Made by a program: the position numbers and the translations under genes. A DNA stretch of 6,229 nucleotides, taken from assembly GCA_903907885.1 (NCBI GenBank), contig CAIVPY010000082.1, forward strand, positions 1 to 6,229, read 5' to 3'. This document shows positions 1-4,172 of this stretch, in pieces (the first letter of the stretch is position 1; each line of letters starts with the position of its first letter). The stretch comes from an uncultured Bacteroidota bacterium. Lineage in GTDB: Bacteria; Bacteroidota; Bacteroidia; UKL13-3. The notes below the pieces were generated by a model, which was not told where the DNA came from, searched no databases, and saw only the letters and a program-made list of their open reading frames with translations.

Positions 1-279
1 AATAGAAATGGAGCAATTGATATTTCGGCAGAAATAAACCCAATATATGTAAAGATTACTGTTTCTGATAATGGTGTCGGAATCCGCCCCGAAGTAATGA
101 ATAAATTGTTTGATTTGTCTCAAAAAATCACCTCTGTAGGCACTGCAAATGAAAAAGGCACAGGATTAGGTTTATTGCTTTGCAAAGAATTTGTAAAAAT
201 GCATGGTGGTGAAATTTGGGTTGAAAGTGAAGTAGGAAAAGGAAGTAATATTATATTTACATTACCCTTAATAAAATAA
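1..279 (+). CDS. Sensor histidine kinase, C-terminal ATP-binding end (5' truncated by window edge)
   Basis: This is the last 92 residues of a two-component sensor kinase; the reading frame is open from base 1 to a TAA stop. The visible part is the back half of the HATPase_c domain. It has a G1 box (DNGVGI, fragment residues 23-28), an F-box-like LF (36-37) and a G2 box (GTGLGL, 53-58), then the usual HGGEIWVES and IIFTLPL strands that close the fold. The order and spacing match the family, which binds ATP and phosphorylates a histidine in an upstream HisKA-type domain. The H-box, N-box and sensor region lie left of the window, so the signal cannot be inferred. There is no C-terminal receiver domain: the protein ends at the ATPase fold. 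An internal ATG at 97 lies inside the domain and is not a plausible start. The gene converges on the ccm operon. Confidence 0.92.
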   Translation, partial: NRNGAIDISAEINPIYVKITVSDNGVGIRPEVMNKLFDLSQKITSVGTANEKGTGLGLLLCKEFVKMHGGEIWVESEVGKGSNIIFTLPLIK

Positions 280-291
280 CAGGCTGAGGTT

Positions 292-311
292 TTGTAGTTT
301 ATCAAACACAA
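292..311 (+). terminator. Weak hairpin between convergent genes
   Basis: TTGT-A-GTTT, loop ATC, AAACACAA forms an 8-bp stem with one bulged A, 12 bases after the kinase stop codon. It is followed by TTATT rather than a proper T-run. It may end the kinase transcript, but it is AT-rich and weak. In the ccmE direction no T-run follows. Confidence 0.3.
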
Positions 312-346
312 TTATTCCAATACAACTAAAACAATATACTCAGTAG

Positions 347-733
347 TTAGCTTGCTTTCACTTGGTTGTCGGTATATTTCGAAGGGCATTTTAACAATAT
401 CTTAGATGCCTCAAAATGGTCGCCTTCCATACTACCCACAATCACAATTTTCTCACTACGTTCAAAGTCTGCAGGCTCTGGATTATGATAAATCACTTTG
501 CTTTCTTTGCCTTTCTCATCCATCATATAAAAGCTAAAGAAATTGGCATCTTTCTTAGGGTCGTAGTATTTTTCTTTACCTCTGTTTAGTGTTCCCACCA
601 CATGGTATTCTTTACCATTGTGCTCTGCAGCCATGGTAAAATCTTCGTAAGTACTAGCATCTCCGTACATGCTAAGTATGGCTGCAATAGAGATTGCTAT
701 TAAGGCAATGGCAATAATATGTGTCTTTTTCAT
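347..733 (-). CDS. ccmE: Cytochrome c maturation haem chaperone CcmE, CxxxY type
   Basis: CcmE is the periplasmic, membrane-anchored haem chaperone of system I cytochrome c maturation. It binds haem covalently after delivery by CcmC and passes it to the CcmF synthetase. The protein has 128 residues. One N-terminal membrane anchor (about 5-21) is followed by a small beta-barrel region containing YHVVGTLNRG (43-52), FSFYMMDEKG (66-75) and KIVIVGSMEGDHFEASKILL (95-114), which fits the OB-fold of the family. The haem-binding motif at the C-terminus is KCPSKY: Cys116 and Tyr120, i.e. C-x-x-x-Y in place of the H-x-x-x-Y of E. coli CcmE. Cysteine variants of this kind are known from archaea and Desulfovibrio. 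The gene is last in ccmC-ccmD-ccmE, 15 bp after ccmD. The ATG is preceded by AT-rich sequence without a Shine-Dalgarno. The fold call is secure; the cysteine haem linkage is inferred from the motif. Confidence 0.93.
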   Translation of the reverse strand: MKKTHIIAIALIAISIAAILSMYGDASTYEDFTMAAEHNGKEYHVVGTLNRGKEKYYDPKKDANFFSFYMMDEKGKESKVIYHNPEPADFERSEKIVIVGSMEGDHFEASKILLKCPSKYTDNQVKAS

Positions 734-748
734 GTTCTTAATTTATAA

Positions 749-925
749 TTATGCTTTTTCGATTTTGGTCAATTTACGGTCAAGTCGAATTAAAAAAGCG
801 GTGATACCTAAAAACAATATTGACATAACTGCAACAACAACATAAATTTTTCCCGAGTTTTCAGCATCAGGAAGTTCGCTGCTATGTATTGCTTGAAGAA
901 GAATTAGATTTAAAATATTTGACAT
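749..925 (-). CDS. ccmD: CcmD-like small single-helix membrane protein
   Basis: This 58-codon gene fills the gap between ccmC and ccmE. Its ATG lies 2 bp after the ccmC stop and its TAA is 15 bp before the ccmE start. The protein has a short hydrophobic N-terminus (ILNLILLQA), an acidic linker (SELPDAENSG, 16-25), one membrane helix (about 27-47) and a positively charged tail, RLDRKLTKIEKA. In system I, CcmD is a small bitopic protein that holds CcmC, CcmE and the CcmAB transporter together. Its sequence is poorly conserved; what persists is size, a single helix, a basic tail and position next to ccmC. All four hold here. The name therefore rests on context and topology more than on residue identity. 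Chance is unlikely, given the tight fit between two co-directional genes. Confidence 0.8.
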   Translation of the reverse strand: MSNILNLILLQAIHSSELPDAENSGKIYVVVAVMSILFLGITAFLIRLDRKLTKIEKA

Positions 926-927
926 GA

Positions 928-1587
928 TTAATTATTATTTTTTTTATTTTCGATAAACATAGTGCGGATACTTAAATCCGACATCCAAAAACCTATAAGC
1001 GACCAACCAATAACCGCAGGATAAAACACTAGTCGCAAGCGACTGTCTAAGTCGTAACTATTAAAACCAGGGTTTCCACCATTACCTGGATGCAATGAGT
1101 CGGTTAAACGAGGTAAAACAGATACCAACACACAAAACACGGGGAAACTAAAAATATTATAAACTGCAGATACACGGGCTTTCTTCTCTTCGTCATCAAT
1201 AGAACTGCGAAGCACAAAATAGGCAGCATACATCAACATACCAATAGCGGCACTATTAAGTTTTGGGTCGTTGGTCCAAAAAGCACCCCAGGTGTTTTTT
1301 GCCCAAATCATACCTGTAAGCAATCCAATAACGCCAAAAGTCATGGCAGTGGTGGCGTAAGCCTCAGATTTGATATCATATTTCAAGTCTTTTTTATTCA
1401 ATACTTGTATGGCATTTATCATAGATGCCAACAGCAACAATATCATCCCAAACCACATGGGCACATGGTAATACAAATTTCTGATGCTTTGCTCCAATAT
1501 AGGCAAATCGGGAACTGGCATGGTCAAGCCGCCAATAATAGCATAGAATATACAAACAATTCCTAGAATCTTCCACCAACTTATCAT
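928..1587 (-). CDS. ccmC: Haem-handling membrane protein CcmC (WWD family)
   Basis: CcmC binds haem at the outer face of the cytoplasmic membrane and promotes its attachment to CcmE. The 219-residue protein has about six membrane segments (near 5-25, 43-62, 80-97, 112-126, 145-160 and 187-203), the family topology. The signature periplasmic loop is NTWGAFWTNDPKL (98-110), a WWD domain. The two histidines expected to ligate haem are His41 (YYHVPMW) after helix 1 and His166 (DSLHPGNGG) between helices 5 and 6. Compared with the E. coli form WGTWWVWD, the loop carries Phe103 and Asn106 where tryptophans stand. CcsA and CcmF share the WWD motif but are much larger, so CcmC is the best call. It is the first gene of the visible operon. 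The ATG directly follows a putative -7 element, suggesting a very short leader. Confidence 0.93.
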   Translation of the reverse strand: MISWWKILGIVCIFYAIIGGLTMPVPDLPILEQSIRNLYYHVPMWFGMILLLLASMINAIQVLNKKDLKYDIKSEAYATTAMTFGVIGLLTGMIWAKNTWGAFWTNDPKLNSAAIGMLMYAAYFVLRSSIDDEEKKARVSAVYNIFSFPVFCVLVSVLPRLTDSLHPGNGGNPGFNSYDLDSRLRLVFYPAVIGWSLIGFWMSDLSIRTMFIENKKNNN

Positions 1588-1591
1588 GCTG

Positions 1592-1619
1592 CGAAAGTAC
1601 GAAAATAATAAAATTCAAA
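1592..1619 (-). promoter_or_regulatory. Putative Bacteroidetes-type promoter of the ccm operon
   Basis: Read on the minus strand, TACTTTCG (1592-1599) matches the TAnnTTTG -7 consensus at all but one position. TTTG (1616-1619) could be the -33 element, although the 16-base spacer is shorter than the usual 19 or so. The -7 box ends only 4 bases before the ccmC ATG (1587), so the mRNA would be nearly leaderless. Confidence 0.4.
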
Positions 1620-1710
1620 ACTTAGTTTTTTCATATCCTTTTTTCATTCCATTCTTTTTATGTTTTAATATTGTGCAGTCAGCAACTATAAAGGCAAAAC
1701 TGATTTGTAT

Positions 1711-1764
1711 ACCTGCGGGCTGACCGTGCAATGGCAGCCGTTGTTGCGTGTCCCCACCAACAAC
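1711..1764. repeat. GC-rich block with two adjacent hairpins
   Basis: In a surrounding sequence of about one third G+C, these 54 bases are about 63% G+C. Two inverted repeats lie head to tail. The first pairs GGCTG-A-CC (1718-1725) with GG-CAGCC (1733-1739) around a 7-base loop. The second pairs GTTGTTG-C-GTG (1740-1750) with CAC-CAACAAC (1755-1764) around the tetraloop TCCC. No credible reading frame covers the block. It could be a REP-like repeat, a structured RNA or the remains of a lost insert. Confidence 0.5.
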
Positions 1765-1784
1765 ATATAATATAGCCCAAAAAC

Positions 1785-1806
1785 GTATGGTTAAAACTAA
1801 CCATAC
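1785..1806 (-). terminator. Perfect 9-bp hairpin, terminator-like on the minus strand
   Basis: GTATGGTTA pairs exactly with TAACCATAC around a 4-base loop. On the minus strand the stem is followed by GTTTTTGG, a short T-run as in intrinsic terminators. No minus-strand gene lies upstream (the lipoprotein gene runs the other way). It may therefore be a relic, insulate the ccm operon from antisense transcription, or belong to the structured block at 1711-1764. On the plus strand no T-run follows. Confidence 0.35.
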
Positions 1807-1943
1807 CAGCTAAAAATTTGAAAATTAATAACTTGACTAAATGTGAATTGCCTTTTTAACAAAAATATAAATAGCTTTTCTTGTAAGTTAATTTCACTTT
1901 TGATATACAAATACTACAATAACTTTTACTAGATATAACAAGT

Positions 1944-2564
1944 ATGAACACAAAACTACTTTTCATTAGCATTTTTAGCTTGCTTTTTATTATACAAGCT
2001 TGCAAGCAAGAGCCCTCATCATATTGCCCTAGTTACAGCACCAATTACGAAACATTAAATAAAAGTGCAATTAACCAAACACCTTACTTTAATAATCCTG
2101 CCTTTGATACAATAAGTTATGCAAGTGATAAAGGAGATACTGTAACTTTTGTGAAAATAAAAACCGATAGTACATGGTATTGCGAAGATGATAACGGCAA
2201 CCCTAATTGCCCTAAAAAAAATGCAAACTGTTATCAAATATTTCATAAAATGTATAAAACCATAAAAGGGAATGGAACTTTTGATGTAAAGCATTGTAAA
2301 AGAAATGCAAATCAAAATTTAGATATTATTGAGGTACTGTTTAGTAATTATATATTTTATACTGGTGATTATGCTATTGGAGATTTAACCCATCCAAGAT
2401 TTTTGGGAAATATTACTAAAAACAATAAAACATATTTAAATACAATGTATTCAAATAATAATTTCAATGATAGCATTTCATCTTTTTGTTATCTTAATAA
2501 AGATTACGGTGTATTCTATATTAACGACAAAATAAAAGGTATCAATTATTTAATACTAAAATGA
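1944..2564 (+). CDS. Predicted lipoprotein of unknown function
   Basis: I do not recognise this family. The 206-residue protein begins with a short signal peptide ending in FIIQAC, a good lipobox, so Cys20 would be lipidated and the protein anchored to a membrane of the envelope. The mature part is rich in Asn, Tyr and Lys, with no membrane helix. It has six further cysteines (28, 80, 89, 96, 118, 182); the cluster DDNGNPNCPKKNANC (82-96) could be disulphide-linked. The last stretch, YGVFYINDKIKGINYLIL, resembles the closing beta-strands of many small Bacteroidetes lipoproteins. The gene is notably AT-rich. A possible weak -7 element, CACTTTTG, lies at 1895-1902. One base after its stop an MKKLLF frame begins that is cut by the RAYT cassette, so this may be the surviving first gene of a pair. 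Confidence 0.85.
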   Translation: MNTKLLFISIFSLLFIIQACKQEPSSYCPSYSTNYETLNKSAINQTPYFNNPAFDTISYASDKGDTVTFVKIKTDSTWYCEDDNGNPNCPKKNANCYQIFHKMYKTIKGNGTFDVKHCKRNANQNLDIIEVLFSNYIFYTGDYAIGDLTHPRFLGNITKNNKTYLNTMYSNNNFNDSISSFCYLNKDYGVFYINDKIKGINYLILK

Positions 2565-2565
2565 T

Positions 2566-2622
2566 ATGAAAAAATTATTATTTACTCCCATGCTGGTGCG
2601 AGCGTCCGCTCGTTCCAATTAG
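2566..2622 (+). pseudogene. Possible N-terminal fragment of a gene interrupted by the RAYT cassette
   Basis: An ATG one base after the lipoprotein stop opens a frame MKKLLFTPM that resembles the start of a signal peptide. It runs into the left REP at 2592 and stops at a TAG at 2620-2622. Deleting 2592-3245 joins it in frame to the fragment ending at 3327. The fragment is very short, so this is a suggestion only. Confidence 0.25.
2592..2617 (+). repeat. Left REP-like terminal inverted repeat
   Basis: The core CGAGCG-TC-CGCTCG (2599-2612) is a hairpin. A G.T wobble, a T-T mismatch and an outer GG/CC pair extend it to 2595-2616. The 5' side carries GCTG, a candidate for the short guide tetranucleotide that RAYTs read beside the REP hairpin. 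It is identical, in inverse orientation, to 3220-3245. It starts 49 bases before the transposase ATG. Confidence 0.9.
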
Positions 2623-2640
2623 TAATAGCTATAAATTGTA

Positions 2641-3192
2641 ATGAGCAGAAAATATAAATTTTTAGACCAATCGAAACTCTATTTTGTGAGTTTTGCAACA
2701 GTTTATTGGATAGATGTTTTTACGAGAGAGCTATACAAGCAAATCTTAATTGATAGTTTAAAGTACTGTCAGCAAAAAAAAGGATTAGAGATTTTTGCAT
2801 GGTGTATAATGACAAATCATGTTCATTTAATTATTGGTACAGAAGGAAATAAAATGGAAGATATTTTGAGGGATTTTAAATCATTTACCTCAAGAGAATT
2901 GAAAGAAGTAATAAAAAACAATATTCAAGAAAGCCGAAAAGAGTGGATGGTATGGATGATGGAACGAGCAGGTAAACTTAACAACCAAAACGCAAATTGG
3001 CAGCTATGGCAGCAACACAATAAACCAATTGAATTATTTACATATTCAGTTATAAAACAAAAGTTAGACTACATACATAACAACCCAGTAGAAGCAGGTT
3101 TTGTTACAAATGCAATTGATTGGAATTATAGCAGTGCCATTGATTATGCAGGTGAGAAAGGGCTTTTGGATGTAAAATTATTGGACGAATAA
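2641..3192 (+). CDS. REP-associated tyrosine transposase (RAYT, Y1/HUH family)
   Basis: This 183-residue protein is a single-domain HUH endonuclease that would nick and rejoin single-stranded REP DNA through a covalent 5'-phosphotyrosine link. Seen in the sequence: the family opening KLYFVSFATVYW (12-23), the metal-binding HUH pair His60/His62 in IMTNHVHLII, the region QLWQQHNKPIEL (121-132), and the catalytic tyrosine Tyr144 in KLDYIHNNPVEAGFV, followed by WNYSSAIDYAG (161-171). Length and motif order are typical and the frame is intact, so the enzyme looks complete. HUH, the Tyr helix and the IHxNPV block distinguish RAYTs from IS200 TnpA. The ATG at 2641 begins MSRKYKF and no earlier in-frame start is credible. 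It is the only gene between the two REPs. The stop is a TAA, with the frame open for another 45 codons after it. Confidence 0.93.
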   Translation: MSRKYKFLDQSKLYFVSFATVYWIDVFTRELYKQILIDSLKYCQQKKGLEIFAWCIMTNHVHLIIGTEGNKMEDILRDFKSFTSRELKEVIKNNIQESRKEWMVWMMERAGKLNNQNANWQLWQQHNKPIELFTYSVIKQKLDYIHNNPVEAGFVTNAIDWNYSSAIDYAGEKGLLDVKLLDE

Positions 3193-3219
3193 ATTTATAG
3201 GAACCTAACGAAATTTGAA

Positions 3220-3245
3220 TGGAACGAGCGGACGCTCGCACCAGC
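3220..3245 (-). repeat. Right REP-like terminal inverted repeat
   Basis: This is the exact reverse complement of 2592-2617 over all 26 bases, with the same CGAGCG/CGCTCG hairpin (core 3225-3238). It begins 27 bases after the transposase stop. Beyond it, GGGA at 3248-3251 mirrors TCCC at 2586-2589, leaving only two mismatched positions in a 32-bp terminal repeat. Confidence 0.9.
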
Positions 3246-3327
3246 TAGGGATACTTATTGCACCTACAAATTTAATTTGGATGAAAGTAAAGAAGATTTG
3301 AATGGCTTCAAAAAGCTTTTGCATTAA
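3246..3327 (+). pseudogene. Possible C-terminal fragment of the gene interrupted by the RAYT cassette
   Basis: Right of the cassette a frame reads RDTYCTYKFNLDESKEDL then NGFKKLLH and a TAA at 3325-3327. It has no start codon of its own but is in the same frame as the MKKLLF fragment at 2566, because the 654-bp cassette is a multiple of three. Its composition looks coding-like. Too short for a family call; the remaining sequence to 3480 shows no gene. Confidence 0.25.
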
Positions 3328-3480
3328 ACTGAATGGCAAATGCAAGGAAATGAGTGGTAATTTTTCTATACGAAGCGGTCAATGTGTAGAACGTACACCG
3401 TGCATAATCGAAACTCTTCTGCTCCCGATTAATAGGAATTTTATATTTTATATTGAATTCTAATCACGAACTCAGTTTAA

Positions 3481-3521
3481 TATGTATTTGCGAATTAGTT
3501 CAATCAATTCGCAAATACATA
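3481..3521 (-). terminator. 16-bp perfect hairpin spanning the stop codon of the DUF4159 gene
   Basis: Bases 3481-3496 pair without mismatch with 3506-3521 around a 9-base loop. On the minus strand the first arm encodes the last residues (YVFAN), the TGA stop overlaps the start of the loop, and the second arm lies just downstream. No T-run follows (ATTAAACTG), so it is a poor intrinsic terminator. It may instead protect the 3' end of the mRNA. Confidence 0.55.
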
Positions 3522-4166
3522 CTGCAATATATTAGCGCCCATTTTTAGGGCTTGCTGACGGATGGTTTCAGGGTCGTTGTATATATCTTGGTCTTCCCAT
3601 CCATTTCCCAAATCGCATTCGTAGCTATAGAAACAAACCAATCTTCCTTTATACATCAATCCAAAACCTTGAGCAGGTTTGCCATCATGCTCATGCACCT
3701 TTGGCAAGCCTTTATCGAAATTATACTTTTGATGATAGATAGGATGCGAAAATGGTAGTTCAACAAAGTCTGATTCAGGAAAAACCTTCTTCATTTCACG
3801 CCTGAAAAATTTATCCAAACCATAGTTGTCGTCAGCATGAAGAAAGCCACCACCAATTAGGTAGTTACGAAGATTTTCGGCTTCTTGTTTTGATAAAATG
3901 ATATTGCCGTGCCCCGTAAGGTGAACCAAAGGGTAGTTAAACAAATCGGCACTGCCCACATCCACAATATCCTCTTCCGGCTGAATGTTTACATCTATAT
4001 TTCGTTTGCAAAAAGCTATTAAATTAGGCAAGGATGTTTTATTGGCATACCAGTCTCCACCTCCATTATACTTGAGTTTGGCAATCTTTATTCCTGCTGG
4101 ATTATTAAATCCTAAAAGAATAAAACAGGCAAGCAAACAACTTGTAAATATTGTTTTCTTCATCAT
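3504..4166 (-). CDS. DUF4159 domain-containing exported protein
   Basis: The 220-residue protein has a signal peptide (about 1-21: MMKKTIFTSCLLACFILLGF), so it is probably periplasmic. The rest matches the conserved DUF4159 pattern: KIAKLKYNGGGDWYAN (27-42), SLPNLIAFC (45-53), VHLTGHGNI (81-89), NYLIGGGFLHADDNYG (101-116), FVELPFSHPIYH (134-145), HEHDGKPAQGFGL (158-170), FYSYECDLGNGW (179-190) and a final MGANILQYVFA. The domain is predicted to have a flavodoxin/amidotransferase-like fold. Its biochemical function is not known to me. Conserved His, Asp and Glu residues (HADD, HEHDG, YECD) could form an active or metal site, but this is inference. The gene follows the T9SS protein gene after 6 bp and probably shares its transcript. 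Two ATGs in tandem make the exact start uncertain by one residue. No Shine-Dalgarno is seen. Confidence 0.9.
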   Translation of the reverse strand: MMKKTIFTSCLLACFILLGFNNPAGIKIAKLKYNGGGDWYANKTSLPNLIAFCKRNIDVNIQPEEDIVDVGSADLFNYPLVHLTGHGNIILSKQEAENLRNYLIGGGFLHADDNYGLDKFFRREMKKVFPESDFVELPFSHPIYHQKYNFDKGLPKVHEHDGKPAQGFGLMYKGRLVCFYSYECDLGNGWEDQDIYNDPETIRQQALKMGANILQYVFAN

Positions 4167-4172
4167 TGATAT

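Larger units (their letters stand above)
2592..3245 (+). mobile_element. RAYT cassette: transposase gene bounded by inverted REP sequences
   Basis: A single REP-associated tyrosine transposase gene sits between two exact 26-bp inverted copies of one sequence (2592-2617 and 3220-3245). Each copy holds its own small palindrome. This arrangement of a RAYT gene flanked by opposed REPs is that of a REPtron, the presumed source of dispersed REP/BIME elements. It is not an ordinary IS200/IS605 element: the protein is of RAYT type, there is no TnpB, and the ends are inverted repeats of REP character. Similarity between the ends goes on for TCCC/GGGA beyond a 2-base mismatch. No clear target-site duplication is seen, as expected for single-strand HUH chemistry. 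Current mobility is unknown. Confidence 0.85.

Noticed and set aside
120..311. Minus-strand frame of 63 codons opposite the histidine kinase end
   Set aside because: It is antisense to a clear HATPase domain, has no family character and is explained as a shadow.
1394..1618. Minus-strand frame of 74 codons overlapping the ccmC start
   Set aside because: It lies in another frame over the well-supported N-terminal half of CcmC; a shadow.
1895..1902. CACTTTTG as a -7 promoter element of the lipoprotein gene
   Set aside because: It differs from TAnnTTTG at one position and no TTTG at the right distance precedes it; not listed as a feature.
2055..2315. Minus-strand frame of 86 codons inside the lipoprotein gene
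   Set aside because: Antisense to a frame with a good lipobox; its hydrophobic look comes from the AT-rich complement.
2592..3245. Inverted REPs as part of a CRISPR array or as an IS200/IS605 element
   Set aside because: There are only two copies, opposed and 600 bases apart, with no spacers. The protein has RAYT motifs and there is no TnpB.
3328..3480. Possible gene or RNA in the gap between the RAYT flank and the DUF4159 hairpin
   Set aside because: No open frame of useful length, no tRNA-like fold and no strong repeat is visible; I see nothing to annotate here.
3552..3758. Plus-strand frame of 68 codons opposite the DUF4159 gene
   Set aside because: Antisense to highly conserved DUF4159 motifs; a shadow.
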